Assembly: GCF_001428745.1 (NCBI RefSeq)
Contig: NZ_LMIO01000003.1
Span: forward strand, 372,001 to 436,000
Length of the DNA: 64,000 nucleotides
Direction: 5' to 3'
Source of the DNA: Leifsonia sp. Root227
Lineage (GTDB): Bacteria; Actinomycetota; Actinomycetes; Actinomycetales; Microbacteriaceae
This document shows, one piece after another, positions 7,969-17,390 of this stretch (positions within the stretch are counted from its first letter, which is position 1; each line of letters starts with the position of its first letter). The notes beneath the pieces are model-generated. The model did not search any database. It worked only from the letters and a program-made list of their open reading frames with translations, and was not told the origin of the DNA. Position numbers and translations under genes: made by a program.

Positions 7969-9075
7969 CTAAACGTCGTAGTTCACGACGACGCGGTCGG
8001 TCAGTGGATGCGATTGGCAGGTGAGCACGTAGCCGCGCTCCAGCTCCTCCGGTTCGAGGGCGTAGTTCTCCGTCATGCGCACGTCGCCGGTGACGAGCCG
8101 CGCCCTGCAGGTGCCGCAGACACCGCCGGCGCAGGCGAACGGCACGTCCGGCCGCACCCGCAGGGCGGCGTTCAGCACGGACTCGTTCGCATCCACCGGA
8201 GTGTCGACCGTCGAGGTCTGGCCGTCGAGCGTGAACTCGATCTGCACGGTCTTGTCGCCCTCGCGAGCGACGACGGGGTGACCGGCGTCGCCGGTGACCT
8301 GCCCCGGCTCGCCGGTGGTGAACAGTTCGAACCGGAGGTGCGAGCGGTCGACGCCGACGGACTCCAGCACGTCCCGGCAGAGCTGCACCAGCTCGAACGG
8401 GCCGCAGAGGAACCACTCGTCCACCGTGGCGGGCGGGATGAGCACGTCGAGCATCCGGCGGAACCGCTCCTCGTCGATGCGGCCGGACAGCAGCGGCGCA
8501 GAGCGCTGCTCGCGGGAGAGCACGTGGTGCAGCGCGAGCCGCGACGGGTACCGGTCTTTCAGATCGGCCAGCTCTTCCAGGAACATGACGTCGATCGCCG
8601 TCCTGTTCGTGTAGACGAGCGTGAACTGCGAGGTGTCGGACGCCGACAGGATGCTGTGCGCGAGCGACATCAGCGGCGTGATGCCGGAGCCGGCGGCGAT
8701 CCCGACGATGTGCTTGCCGTCGAGGCTGCCGAGGTCGGTGGTGAACGTGCCCTGCGGACTCATCACGTCGATGCGGTCGCCCGGCTTGAGCTCGCTGGTG
8801 GCCCAGGTGGAAAACGCGCCGCCGAGGTCGCGCTTGATCGCGACGCTGATGCTGCCCGCCCGACCATCGGTCGGACGCTGCGGCGGCCGGCAGATCGAGT
8901 AGCTGCGGCGCAGCTCGCGTCCGGACACGGTGGCGCGGAGGGCGACGTGCTGCCCCGGCTGGTAGTCGTACTCGCCGCGCAGCGCCTCCGGCACGGCGAA
9001 CGTCACCTCGACACTGGCCGCGGTGAGCGGCCGCACGTCCGCGACTGCGAGCGTGTGGAATCGTGCGCGCGCCAT
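7969..9075 (-). CDS. paaE: Phenylacetyl-CoA 1,2-epoxidase reductase subunit PaaE
   Basis: Electron-transfer component (368 residues) passing electrons from NADPH through FAD and a 2Fe-2S cluster to the di-iron oxygenase PaaA. The N-terminal FAD domain has RRSYSICRPP, the nucleotide-binding domain has GIAAGSGITPLMSL, and the C-terminal plant-type ferredoxin has CAGGVCGTCRARL plus a fourth cysteine in YVLTCQSHPL. The ATG at 9075 overlaps the PaaD stop codon (TGATG), which fixes the start; GTG 9078 is one codon upstream. Confidence 0.94.
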   Translation of the reverse strand: MARARFHTLAVADVRPLTAASVEVTFAVPEALRGEYDYQPGQHVALRATVSGRELRRSYSICRPPQRPTDGRAGSISVAIKRDLGGAFSTWATSELKPGDRIDVMSPQGTFTTDLGSLDGKHIVGIAAGSGITPLMSLAHSILSASDTSQFTLVYTNRTAIDVMFLEELADLKDRYPSRLALHHVLSREQRSAPLLSGRIDEERFRRMLDVLIPPATVDEWFLCGPFELVQLCRDVLESVGVDRSHLRFELFTTGEPGQVTGDAGHPVVAREGDKTVQIEFTLDGQTSTVDTPVDANESVLNAALRVRPDVPFACAGGVCGTCRARLVTGDVRMTENYALEPEELERGYVLTCQSHPLTDRVVVNYDV

Positions 9076-9572
9076 CACAGCACCTTGAAGTAGTCGAACG
9101 GCTCACCGCACGCGCGGCACTCGTACAGCGCCTTGCACGATGTGGAGCCGAAGTGCGAGAGCTCGCGGGTGTCGAGCGACTGGCAGTTCGGGCACTTCAC
9201 GGCCATCCGGATGCGTACCGGCCCGGAGGCCACGGCGGCGGCACCGGTCGGCGGCGCGATCCCGAATTCCGCGAGCGCTGCTTTGCCCTTGTCGCTGATC
9301 CAGTCCGTTGTCCAGGCGGGGGAGAGCGCGAGACGCACCGTGACGGGACCGAAGCCGGCGGCGGTGAGCGCCTGCACCACGTCGGCGCGGATCGTCTCCA
9401 TGGCCGGACACCCGCTGTACGTCGGGGTGACGACGACGTGCACGCCGTCGTCGGTGACGGTGACCTCGCGCAGTACGCCGAGGTCGTCGATCGTGAGCAC
9501 GGGCACCTCAGGATCCACGACGGCCGCTGCCACGTTCCAGGCGGTGTCCGCCTCGGCGAAATGGCCGCTCAC
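9075..9572 (-). CDS. paaD: Phenylacetyl-CoA epoxidase accessory subunit PaaD
   Basis: MIP18/DUF59-like protein of 165 residues needed for assembly or maturation of the epoxidase iron centres. The DUF59 core is DPEVPVLTIDDLGVLREV with the conserved cysteine in TYSGCPAMETI. A C-terminal zinc ribbon is built from CPNC and CRAC pairs (VKCPNCQSLDTRELSHFGS, YECRACGEPFD). GTG 9572 is chosen because it overlaps the PaaC stop as GTGA, consistent with the tightly coupled operon. Confidence 0.93.
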   Translation of the reverse strand: MSGHFAEADTAWNVAAAVVDPEVPVLTIDDLGVLREVTVTDDGVHVVVTPTYSGCPAMETIRADVVQALTAAGFGPVTVRLALSPAWTTDWISDKGKAALAEFGIAPPTGAAAVASGPVRIRMAVKCPNCQSLDTRELSHFGSTSCKALYECRACGEPFDYFKVL

Positions 9573-10399
9573 CAGGTGGCTCCGGGGAACTGCCTGGCGA
9601 GCACCTGCATCTCGGCGAGCATCGGCCCCAGGTGCTCCGAGTGCCGTCCGTGCCTCCCGCCGCCCGAGGCGGTGAACACGGCCGGCAGTTCCAGTCCGGT
9701 CTCGTCGAGCACCGGTCGGATGCTCGCGTCGAATGCCGGACGCAGCGACGACGGACGCGGCGCGACGTCCTCGAGCCGGTCGAACAGCTCGTCGTCGGTG
9801 AACAGCTCCTCGACGTACGGCCACAGGTCGAAGAGCGCGGTGACGGTGCGGCGGCGCGACTCGTCCGTGCCGAGCGCGAGGCGGAGCATCCACTGGTCGG
9901 CGTGGTCGCGGTGGTAGTCGACCTCCTTGACCGCCTTGGCCGCGATGGCGGCGAGGGTCGGGTCTGCGGAGGCGCGCAGCCGCTCGTACAGCTCGAAGAG
10001 GTAGTGCGAGACGGCGAACTGCCGCACGATGGTGTGCGCGAAGTCGCCGTTCGGCTGCTCCATCAGGTGCGCGGAGCGGAACTCGTGCTCGTCGCGCCAG
10101 TAGGCGAGGTCGTCCTCCGACCGGCCGGATGCGGTCCCCGCGTAGCGCAGGAGGGAGCGCGCGTGCCCGAGCAGGTCGAGCGCGATGTTGCCGAGCGCGA
10201 CGTCCTCCTCCAGCTCCGGTGCCCGGGAGATCCAGGAGCCGAGGCGCTGCGAGAGCACGAGGGCGTCGTCGCCCAGCCGGGTGGCGTACTCGGCCGTGTC
10301 CGGCCCAGCGAGCTCGTCGCCCGCGATGAACTCGCTGTCGAGGGAGACGGCGGAGAGTTCGATGTGACCGTGCTCCGGCTCGGTGGTGGGCTCTGTCAC
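9569..10399 (-). CDS. paaC: Phenylacetyl-CoA epoxidase structural subunit PaaC
   Basis: Catalytically inactive ferritin-like partner of PaaA, 276 residues. It shows the subunit signature ALVLSQRLGSWISRAPELEE, then NIALDLLGHARSLL, and EVDYHRDHADQWMLRL. PaaA and PaaC form the core heterodimer of the oxygenase. The ATG overlaps the paaB stop by four bases and its own stop overlaps paaD, so translation is coupled throughout. Confidence 0.94.
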   Translation of the reverse strand: MTEPTTEPEHGHIELSAVSLDSEFIAGDELAGPDTAEYATRLGDDALVLSQRLGSWISRAPELEEDVALGNIALDLLGHARSLLRYAGTASGRSEDDLAYWRDEHEFRSAHLMEQPNGDFAHTIVRQFAVSHYLFELYERLRASADPTLAAIAAKAVKEVDYHRDHADQWMLRLALGTDESRRRTVTALFDLWPYVEELFTDDELFDRLEDVAPRPSSLRPAFDASIRPVLDETGLELPAVFTASGGGRHGRHSEHLGPMLAEMQVLARQFPGATW

Positions 10400-10710
10400 A
10401 GGTGCTTCACCCCCTCGCTCTCGGTGTAGTAGGTGGCGTGGCGGTAGTTCTTCCCGGAAGGCGACTCGAAGAACGCTCCCTTCGCATCCGGATCGCTGGC
10501 GGTGATCGCGTCGGACGGAACCACCCAGATCGAGACGCCCTCGCTTCTGCGGGTGTAGAGGTCGCGGGCGTTGCGCACGGCCATCGTCTCGTCCGGCGCG
10601 TGCAGGGAACCGACGTGCACGTGGCTGAGCCCGCGGCTCGAGCGCACGAAGACCTCCCAGAGCGGCCAGATCTCCGCGTGGCCGGCGTCCGGCGTGCCGG
10701 GGGCGGCCAT
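10396..10710 (-). CDS. paaB: Phenylacetyl-CoA epoxidase bridging subunit PaaB
   Basis: Small 104-residue subunit linking two PaaAC heterodimers. It shows WPLWEVFVRSSRGLSHVHVG and the alternation of AVRNARDLYTRR and SIWVVPSD typical of PaaB. The start ATG at 10710 overlaps the paaA stop codon (TGATG). Length matches the family (about 95-105 residues). Confidence 0.94.
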   Translation of the reverse strand: MAAPGTPDAGHAEIWPLWEVFVRSSRGLSHVHVGSLHAPDETMAVRNARDLYTRRSEGVSIWVVPSDAITASDPDAKGAFFESPSGKNYRHATYYTESEGVKHL

Positions 10711-11705
10711 CAGGCGACCGCCTGTCCGGGAGAGGCAGCGTCGGCCTGCGCTGTGTCGGCTTGTTTGGCGGCGTACGCCGCGGCAGCCTCGCGCACCCAG
10801 CGTCCGTCCTCGTGCGCCTCGCGGCGGCGCGCCATCCGCTGCGCGTTGCACGGCCCGCGGCCGGCGAGTACCTCCTGGAACTCCGTCCAGTCGATCGGGC
10901 CGAGGTCGTACGCCTGGCGTTCCTCGTTCCAGCGCAGGTCGGGGTCGGGCAGCGTGACGCCGAGCACCTCGGCCTGCGGCACGAGCATCCCGACGAACCG
11001 CTGGCGCAGGTCGTCGTTGGAGAAGCGCTTGATCTTCCACGCCATCGAGCGGGCGGAGTTGGGGGAGTCGTCGTCCGGCGGGCCGAACATCATCAGCGAC
11101 GGCCAGTACCAGCGGTTCACCGCATCCTGGGCCATCTCGCGCTGCTCGGCCGTCCCGCGCATCAGCGTGAGCAGGATCTCGAAGCCCTGCCGCTGGTGGA
11201 ACGACTCCTCTTTACAGATGCGCACCATCGCGCGTCCGTACGGCGCGTACGACGCGCGGCACAGCGGCACCTGGTTGCAGATCGCAGCGCCGTCGACCAG
11301 CCAGCCGATCGCGCCCATGTCCGCCCAGCTCAGCGTGGGGTAGTTGAAGATCGAGGAGTAGCGCGCTTTGCCGGCGATCAGCTGCTCCGTCATCTCGTCG
11401 CGGGTGATGCCGAGGGTCTGGGTGGCGGAGTAGAGGTAGAGGCCGTGGCCCGCCTCGTCCTGCACCTTCGCCATCAGGATGGCCTTGCGCTTGAGGCTCG
11501 GGGCGCGGGTGATCCAGTTGGCCTCCGGCTGCATCCCGATGATCTCTGAGTGCGCGTGCTGGGACATCTGCCGGATGAGGGTCTTGCGGTAGTCGTCCGG
11601 CATCCAGTCGCGTGGCTCGACGCGGGAGTCGGTGTCGAGGAGTTCGGCGAAGCGAAGCTCTTCCGGTGTGCGCTCCTGAGGGAGCGGCTCTGCCGTGATG
11701 GTCAT
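10710..11705 (-). CDS. paaA: Phenylacetyl-CoA 1,2-epoxidase catalytic subunit PaaA
   Basis: Di-iron oxygenase subunit of 331 residues that epoxidizes the aromatic ring of phenylacetyl-CoA, the key activation step of aerobic phenylacetate breakdown. Iron-ligand motifs visible are [11 protein letters not shown] (ExxH) and [13 protein letters not shown] (ExxxH), with the PaaA-typical [18 protein letters not shown] at the C-terminus. First gene of the paaABCDE-isomerase operon. An inverted repeat 18 bases before the start at 11723-11746 is the likely operator. Confidence 0.95.
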   Translation of the reverse strand: MTITAEPLPQERTPEELRFAELLDTDSRVEPRDWMPDDYRKTLIRQMSQHAHSEIIGMQPEANWITRAPSLKRKAILMAKVQDEAGHGLYLYSATQTLGITRDEMTEQLIAGKARYSSIFNYPTLSWADMGAIGWLVDGAAICNQVPLCRASYAPYGRAMVRICKEESFHQRQGFEILLTLMRGTAEQREMAQDAVNRWYWPSLMMFGPPDDDSPNSARSMAWKIKRFSNDDLRQRFVGMLVPQAEVLGVTLPDPDLRWNEERQAYDLGPIDWTEFQEVLAGRGPCNAQRMARRREAHEDGRWVREAAAAYAAKQADTAQADAASPGQAVA

Positions 11706-11722
11706 CGTCGACCCTTCCGAAT

Positions 11723-11746
11723 TACTAACTGATCGTTCGGTTAGTA
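11723..11746. promoter_or_regulatory. 24-bp inverted repeat between paaA and paaI, probable PaaR-type operator
   Basis: Half sites TACTAACTGATC (11723-11734) and GTTCGGTTAGTA (11735-11746) match as inverted repeats at 10 of 12 positions. It lies in the 97-bp divergent region, where one bound regulator could control both paaA (minus) and paaI-paaK (plus). The core resembles the ACCGANCGNTCGGT operator reported for TetR-type PaaR regulators. A related site occurs upstream of paaJ. Confidence 0.75.
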
Positions 11747-11802
11747 TATAGTCTGGAACACGGTCCGGCAAACGCGGCGGGGCCGGCGACGAGGAGGTCG
11801 GA

Positions 11803-12204
11803 ATGACGCACGCGCCCGCCAAGGCGATGATGGAACGCGACAGAGCATCCCGCGCCCTCGGCATGGTCGTGGAGCAGTCGGAACCCGGCAGCGCCACCGT
11901 CCGGATGCTCATCCGCGACGACATGCTCAACGGCTTCGACGTCACCCACGGCGGTTTCGTCTTCTCGCTCGCCGACACGGCGTTCGCGATCGCCTGCAAC
12001 GAGGACGAGCGGGTGACCCTCGCATCCGGAGCCGACATCGTCTTCCTCAAACCGACCACGGCCGGCCAGACCCTCACCGCGACGGCGCGGGTGCGGGCGC
12101 GCAGCGGCCGGACCGGCCTCTACGACGTGAGCGTGACCGACGACGACGGCGAACCCGTCGCGGAGTTCCGCGGGCGCAGCCACACCACCACTCGCACCGC
12201 CTAG
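11803..12204 (+). CDS. paaI: Hydroxyphenylacetyl-CoA thioesterase PaaI
   Basis: Hotdog-fold thioesterase of 133 residues, thought to rescue CoA trapped in dead-end ring-hydroxylated CoA esters. The PaaI motif is seen in [21 protein letters not shown] (catalytic Asp in LADTAF; HGG loop). A strong ribosome site GAGGAGG lies about six bases before the ATG. First gene of the plus-strand paaI-paaK-TetR group, sharing the divergent control region with paaA. Confidence 0.92.
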   Translation: MTHAPAKAMMERDRASRALGMVVEQSEPGSATVRMLIRDDMLNGFDVTHGGFVFSLADTAFAIACNEDERVTLASGADIVFLKPTTAGQTLTATARVRARSGRTGLYDVSVTDDDGEPVAEFRGRSHTTTRTA

Positions 12205-12258
12205 CCCACCCTTCCCATCCCCATCCTCACCAGCACGACAGCACCAACGGAGGTCCCG

Positions 12259-13584
12259 ATGTCGACGACGACACCGACCAAGCCAGCATTCCGCCCGCCG
12301 GCGGCGGACGAGCTCGATCAGGAGGAACGGCTCGACCGCGACGCGCTTCGCGCTCTGCAGCTGAAACGCCTGCAGTGGACGGTGCGCCACGCATACGACA
12401 ACGTGCCGCTCTACACCGCCAAACTGGATGCGGCCGGCGTGCGGCCGGACGACATCCGCACGCTCGACGACGTGGCCATGCTGCCGTTCACCACCAAGGA
12501 GGACCTGCGGCAGACGTACCCGTTCGGCATGTTCGCCGTTCCGATGGAGCGCATCGCGCGCATCCACTGCTCCTCCGGCACCACGGGGCGCCCGACGGTC
12601 GTCGGGTACACCGCAGGCGACCTCGACCGCTGGGCGTCGCTCGTCGCCCGCTCTCTCCGTGCTGCAGGGGTGCGACCGGGGATGCGCGTGCACAACGCGT
12701 ACGGCTACGGCCTGTTCACGGGCGGCCTCGGCGCCCACGCCGGCATCGAGAAGCTCGGTGCGACGGTCATCCCGATGTCGGGCGGTCAGACCGCCAAGCA
12801 GGTGCAGCTCATCCAGGACTTCGAGCCGGAGGTGATCCTGTGCACGCCGAGCTACCTGCTGACGATCGCCGAAGCGATGGTGGAGGCGGGCATCGACCCG
12901 CGCTCGACCTCCCTGCGTGCCGCAGTGCTCGGCGCTGAGCCGTGGACCAACGCGATGCGGCTGGAGCTGGAGGACAGGCTCGGCATCGACGCGCTCGACA
13001 TCTACGGGCTCAGCGAGGTGATGGGGCCGGGCGTCGGCAGCGAGTGCCTGGAGACGAAGGACGGCCCGCACATCTGGGAGGACCACTTCCTGCCAGAGGT
13101 GGTCGACCCGGAATCCGGCGCCGTGCTGCAGGACGGCAGCCCGGGCGAGCTGGTGTTCACCAGCCTCACCAAGGAGGGTTTCCCCGTGCTGCGCTACCGC
13201 ACCCGCGACCTCACCAGGCTGCTGCCTGGCACGGCCAGGCTGGGGATGCGCCGCATCGAGAAGGTGACAGGCCGCGACGACGACATGATCATCCTGCGCG
13301 GCGTGAACCTGTTCCCGACGCAGATCGAGGAGCTGGTGCTCGGCATCGACGACCTCTCTCCGCACTTCGTCCTCGAACTGACCCGCCCCGCGACGCTGGA
13401 TGTGCTGACCGTGCGCATCGAGTCCCGCCCTGGCGCCGACGCGGATGCGGCGGACAGGGCGTGCGCGCTGCTGGTGCAGCGGGTGAAGGAGCGCATCGGA
13501 GTGACGGTGAACGTGGCGCGCGAGGAGCCGGGCAGACTGGAGCCGAGTGCGGGCAAGCAGCAGAGGCTGTTCGACCTGCGGTAG
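12259..13584 (+). CDS. paaK: Phenylacetate-CoA ligase PaaK
   Basis: AMP-forming ligase of 441 residues making phenylacetyl-CoA, the entry step of the pathway. The nucleotide loop is IHCSSGTTGRPTVVGY, the adenylation motif is DIYGLSEVMGPGVGSECLE, and TGRDDDMIILRGVNLFPTQIE marks the hinge to the C-terminal domain, all PaaK-type. The ribosome site GGAGG precedes the ATG. Fifty-four bases separate it from paaI. Confidence 0.95.
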   Translation: MSTTTPTKPAFRPPAADELDQEERLDRDALRALQLKRLQWTVRHAYDNVPLYTAKLDAAGVRPDDIRTLDDVAMLPFTTKEDLRQTYPFGMFAVPMERIARIHCSSGTTGRPTVVGYTAGDLDRWASLVARSLRAAGVRPGMRVHNAYGYGLFTGGLGAHAGIEKLGATVIPMSGGQTAKQVQLIQDFEPEVILCTPSYLLTIAEAMVEAGIDPRSTSLRAAVLGAEPWTNAMRLELEDRLGIDALDIYGLSEVMGPGVGSECLETKDGPHIWEDHFLPEVVDPESGAVLQDGSPGELVFTSLTKEGFPVLRYRTRDLTRLLPGTARLGMRRIEKVTGRDDDMIILRGVNLFPTQIEELVLGIDDLSPHFVLELTRPATLDVLTVRIESRPGADADAADRACALLVQRVKERIGVTVNVAREEPGRLEPSAGKQQRLFDLR

Positions 13585-13615
13585 GCGCATCCGCGGCATG
13601 CCAGACTTGAGGGCT

Positions 13616-14212
13616 ATGACTGAGACCGAGATCCGACGGGGCCGCCCCGGCTACGATCAGCGCGGCATCCTCGAGGTCTCCGTCGCGGCTTTCAACGAGC
13701 ACGGCTACGACGCCACCTCCATCGGGATGCTCGCCGAACGGCTCGGTCTCTCCAAATCGGCCATCTACCACCACGTCTCGTCCAAGGACGAACTGCTGGA
13801 GCTGGCGCTCGGCGAAGCCCTCGACAGCCTGGAGGGGGTCCTCGCCGAGGACGGCGCGACGACGGGCGACGCCGCCGACCGCCTCGCCCACGTGCTGCGC
13901 GGTGCGGTGCGCGTGCTCGTCGACAAGCTGCCGTACGTGACGCTGCTGCTCCGCGTTCGCGGCAACACCGAGGTGGAGCGCGCCGCCCTGGCCAGACGCC
14001 GCGCCTTCGACCGCGCGGTCGCCTCCCTCGTGGTGGAGGCGCGCGATGCCGGCTCCCTGCGCGCCGACCTCGACCCCGGCATCGTCTCGCGGCTCCTCTT
14101 CGGCATGATCAACTCGATCGCAGAGTGGTACCGTCCAGGCGGCCAGGAGGACGCCGACCAGCTCGCCGCCGACGTCCTCACCGTCGCCCTCGACGGCCTC
14201 CGCGTGAAGTAG
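13616..14212 (+). CDS. TetR-family regulator, probable phenylacetate repressor
   Basis: 198-residue TetR protein with N-terminal helix-turn-helix (ATSIGMLAERLGLSKSAIYHHVSSKDELL) and a variable all-helical ligand domain. It lies 31 bases behind paaK and points the same way, so it is probably co-transcribed with the genes it controls. By analogy with PaaR proteins, phenylacetyl-CoA would be the inducer, releasing it from the inverted repeats at 11723 and 23094. ATG 13598 (six codons earlier) is an alternative start. Confidence 0.85.
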   Translation: MTETEIRRGRPGYDQRGILEVSVAAFNEHGYDATSIGMLAERLGLSKSAIYHHVSSKDELLELALGEALDSLEGVLAEDGATTGDAADRLAHVLRGAVRVLVDKLPYVTLLLRVRGNTEVERAALARRRAFDRAVASLVVEARDAGSLRADLDPGIVSRLLFGMINSIAEWYRPGGQEDADQLAADVLTVALDGLRVK

Positions 14213-14375
14213 TCGCGAGTCCGTCCGCCTGAGCCGACTCCGTCCCGACGGAGAACGCCGCTCCTCCGTCGATCGAGGAGTCTTCGGCGCGCACTCTTCG
14301 TGCCAATGAAATTATGAATAAAAATCCGGTGTACTGTATGACCTACTCTTGACGAAGAACATGAGGGTGGAGAGT

Positions 14376-14663
14376 ATGACTGGGACAATCTCCGTGCGGG
14401 TCGATGAACTGCGAGACGGCGCACGCGTCCTGGGGACGATGCCGGCTGCGCCGCGGAGCGTGACGGTCGGCATGGGGGACCTGGGGAGCGCCAGAGCGGA
14501 TGCGGCGTTCGAGCGGTACTACCCGACGTGGTCGTCGGAGTGCTCGGCGGCTGTGCGGAGCGTCGAGAGACTGGCCGCACTGCTCGGCGCGGCGGCGGAC
14601 ACGTATGTGCGACGCGACACCGAGGCGGCGAGAGGTTTTGCGGGAGGCGCTCGTGCGTTCTAG
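14376..14663 (+). CDS. Small helical protein, WXG100-like in size and position (hypothetical)
   Basis: 95-residue protein without signal peptide: a mostly helical Ala/Arg/Glu-rich chain with FERYYPTWSSECSAAVRSVERLA. Its size and placement directly before a large DUF1023 hydrolase recall WXG100/ESX partner proteins, but the exact WXG motif is not seen. ATG 14376 is chosen for the ribosome site GGTGGAG immediately before it. The end overlaps the hydrolase start (GTG 14653), so both are translated together. The AT-rich bases 14300-14345 upstream probably hold the promoter. Function unknown. Confidence 0.6.
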   Translation: MTGTISVRVDELRDGARVLGTMPAAPRSVTVGMGDLGSARADAAFERYYPTWSSECSAAVRSVERLAALLGAAADTYVRRDTEAARGFAGGARAF

Positions 14664-16665
14664 GGTGACGGACTGGTCGCCCGTCGAGTTCGACGACGAC
14701 CCCACTCCGGGGAATGTGGACGTGGTGGACTCCTTGACGATGGACTTCCGGGCGCGTGGCGCGTGGTTCTGGTCCATCTCAGGACTTCTGAGCGCTGTTG
14801 GCATGCAGGTGGGGGCTCCGGCCTGGTCGGGTCTTGCCGGACAGGCGTTCCGTGCACGGTTGAGCGCCCTCCAGGTCGCCATCGACCAGGCGTCGAAACG
14901 GAATTTCGAGGCCGGTGATGCCAGCCAGAAGTGGGCGGAGGCGATGTTCGCCGCGCAGTTCGATGCGGATCGGGCACTGCGTGCTGCGGAAGAGGCGCAG
15001 GCGGAGATCGCGGTGGCCGAGACGTCGATGCTGGCGTTGGCCGGTTCCTGCGGTCAGGCCATCGTGGCGGTGGAGGAGATGACGCACCTCTTCTCCACGT
15101 ATGCGAACACCACGCCCCCTCCGAAAACCCAGGTTCCGTCGCTGGCCGAGGTGGTCGCGGCGAAACAGCACGCGGAAATGCTCCGGTCCGACCGCGACCG
15201 GGCCGCGAGGACCCTGGAGGAGGCGCAGGAGCGGCTGGAGCAGGCTCGTGCGGATGCCCGCACCGCTCAGTGGGCGTTCGGCGACGCGGAGACCCGCTTC
15301 GCCGCGGCGATCGAGCGCGTCGCTTCCGCCTCCCCGGACTCGCTGTTCGGGGATCTTCAGGAGTTCACCGCCGCCGTCGGGACGCTGACCACGATGGAGA
15401 AGGTCACCGGGTCCGGCGGCGTCACGCTGCTGTCGATGCTCGGTCGGCTCCCGCTCGACCAATTGAAGGCCCTCCTGGCCGGCGATCCTGCGCTGGCGCA
15501 GCAGTTCTGGGAGAACCCTCCGGCGCCCGAGGCGGTGGCCGGGTGGTGGCACAGCCTCGACGCGAAGAGGCGAGCGGCCTACATCCAGGCCGTCCCCGGG
15601 ATCATAGGCAATCTCCCCGGGGTGCCGTACAAAGACCGGAACACCGCGAACCTGATCAGCTACGAGGCGGCGAAGAAGGACCCTAGTCTCACTGATGCCC
15701 AGCGCGCCGTGATTGCAGCGATGAAGAAGGCGCTCACCCCTCCCGATAAGGATGTTCCCGTTCAACTGGTGGCGTTCAACTTCTTCGCAGAGCCTCCGAT
15801 GCTCGCTGTCGGGTACGGGGACCTCGACACCTGCTGGCCGACGACCTGGTGCGCGGGCGGGATGGGATTCGGCGCCGAAGATGCCTTGGAGGATTGGAGT
15901 ACCGCGGGCAAGAACCTGTGGAGAGCTCAGTCCGATCTCGGTGGCTCGAACTCGGGAGTGGTGGCAGCCTTCGAATACGACAACCCCGACGCTATGGGCG
16001 TGAATTTCAGCGACGCGGCGAAGAACGGTGCAGCGCGGTTGGCGGCGGAGCTCGATGGCAACGCCGAGGTGCGCAACGGCTTCTCGTCTACGTACTCGCC
16101 GATCTCCGTCACCGCGCATTCCTACGGCACGACGATGGCCTCGATCGGGCTGACGCTGGTGAAGACGAAGATCGACTCGTTCGTGATGGTGGGTTCTGCG
16201 GGCATCGACACCTCCGTGGTGCGCTCGGTGTCGGCAATCAGGGCGGATCGTGTGTATACGACCGCTGCGTCTCCGGACCAGCTCGCCCCGTTCGGGGCCG
16301 CGTTTTCGGGACGTGCCAACCCGAATCCGGACCTGACGCTGCCGTTCGGCGAGTCGTTCGGGGGTGCCCAGTCGTTCAATTCGGACGGTGATGGGAAGGA
16401 TCTGCTTGCGGTGGATGGGCACAACCCGATCGGTACGTCGGACAGGTCCACGCTGGGGTGGATTGGGAACACGGAACCGTCCGAAGGACACGGGTACTAC
16501 GACCGGAACACCCAGTCCCTCCAGAACATTGCGGCGGTCACGACGGGCAAGTTGGAAAAGCTCAGTGGTCCGCTGACGGATACCGGCAAGAAGGCCGCGG
16601 AACACAATCGGCAGGCTGCGGCGAACCTTGAGCGTCTGTCCCGGCAGGTGGGTTCGGGTCGATGA
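14653..16665 (+). CDS. Helical-domain protein with C-terminal alpha/beta hydrolase (DUF1023)
   Basis: 670-residue protein. Residues 1-290 are helical and coiled-coil, beginning with a WxGxxxxxFRxRL-like segment (APAWSGLAGQAFRARLSAL) seen in ESX-type or toxin-carrier proteins. The C-terminal 300 residues form the DUF1023 hydrolase: GVPYKDRNTANL, then the nucleophile elbow TAHSYGTT (Ser in GxSxG-like AHSYG), and the late catalytic-His region VDGHNPIG or SEGHGYYD. GTG 14653 follows GGGAGG at the right distance. Homologues in actinobacteria are secreted or surface proteins of unknown substrate. It is coupled at its end (ATGA) to a lipoprotein gene. Confidence 0.75.
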   Translation: MRSRVTDWSPVEFDDDPTPGNVDVVDSLTMDFRARGAWFWSISGLLSAVGMQVGAPAWSGLAGQAFRARLSALQVAIDQASKRNFEAGDASQKWAEAMFAAQFDADRALRAAEEAQAEIAVAETSMLALAGSCGQAIVAVEEMTHLFSTYANTTPPPKTQVPSLAEVVAAKQHAEMLRSDRDRAARTLEEAQERLEQARADARTAQWAFGDAETRFAAAIERVASASPDSLFGDLQEFTAAVGTLTTMEKVTGSGGVTLLSMLGRLPLDQLKALLAGDPALAQQFWENPPAPEAVAGWWHSLDAKRRAAYIQAVPGIIGNLPGVPYKDRNTANLISYEAAKKDPSLTDAQRAVIAAMKKALTPPDKDVPVQLVAFNFFAEPPMLAVGYGDLDTCWPTTWCAGGMGFGAEDALEDWSTAGKNLWRAQSDLGGSNSGVVAAFEYDNPDAMGVNFSDAAKNGAARLAAELDGNAEVRNGFSSTYSPISVTAHSYGTTMASIGLTLVKTKIDSFVMVGSAGIDTSVVRSVSAIRADRVYTTAASPDQLAPFGAAFSGRANPNPDLTLPFGESFGGAQSFNSDGDGKDLLAVDGHNPIGTSDRSTLGWIGNTEPSEGHGYYDRNTQSLQNIAAVTTGKLEKLSGPLTDTGKKAAEHNRQAAANLERLSRQVGSGR

Positions 16666-17390
16666 CCCGCGTCTTCCGCGCCCTGATGGTAGCTGCCGTC
16701 ACGACTCTTACTCTTGGAGGTTGCACTATGCCGTCGAATTATCCTGATTCTCGCAAGACTGGGCAGGAGTTGCGTATCGAGACCATCGCGGCGATGGAAG
16801 CTGCGATCGCCGCTTCGGGATTTCCCGATGGCTGGGGTTTCGATCTCGGCCCGGACGCCGCACAATGGGACCCCGCTGCGGAGGAGTTCATCGGTGCGGG
16901 TTGCGCCACCCGACCCGGCAACCGGGGCCAGCTCTTCCAGGTCGAACTCTTTCATGCGCCGGACGGGGATCCGGTTGCATTCGCCATGAAGATGGGTGAG
17001 TTCTGGAAAAGCCGGGGCTACACCGTGACGGCAGTGGGCGATATCGATCGCGGGGCGCGGCACTTCACGGAACTTCGCGCAGACCGCAGTGACGGCAGCC
17101 TTTACGCGGGCGTGACTGCGCACACAACGGCGTTCAATCTCGGCGTGTACTCCGAGTGTACGACTGATCCCAGTCTGGAGAAGTTCGCCGGCCCGAACGG
17201 GTATCGCTCGTTCGATTGGAACGACCCGAATCCGTATCGTCCGACGAACACCCCGAGCATCACCCCGTACCCCCGACTGACGGTGCGCGGTCCGATGGCC
17301 GTGTTGGTGACGATGAGCTCCACGGCTGCTTGCGTGAACGTGGGGGTGGACCTTGAGCGTCTGTCCCGGCAGACGGATTTGAGTCGATGA
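16662..17390 (+). CDS. Putative lipoprotein, copy 1 (C-terminally extended by a 2-bp frameshift)
   Basis: 242-residue exported lipoprotein: the signal is followed by the lipobox LTLGGC (Cys about residue 21). The mature part shares PSNYPDSRKTGQELR, IETIAAMEAAIAASGFPD, SLEKFAGPNGYR and NPYRPTNTPSITPYPR with the next gene. After Pro-Arg the two diverge because copy 1 has lost two bases at the old stop. It therefore runs 37 further codons into duplicated remnants of the hydrolase tail (LERLSRQ). No known domain recognised; a role with the DUF1023 hydrolase is suggested by coupling (ATGA overlap) only. Confidence 0.75.
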   Translation: MTRVFRALMVAAVTTLTLGGCTMPSNYPDSRKTGQELRIETIAAMEAAIAASGFPDGWGFDLGPDAAQWDPAAEEFIGAGCATRPGNRGQLFQVELFHAPDGDPVAFAMKMGEFWKSRGYTVTAVGDIDRGARHFTELRADRSDGSLYAGVTAHTTAFNLGVYSECTTDPSLEKFAGPNGYRSFDWNDPNPYRPTNTPSITPYPRLTVRGPMAVLVTMSSTAACVNVGVDLERLSRQTDLSR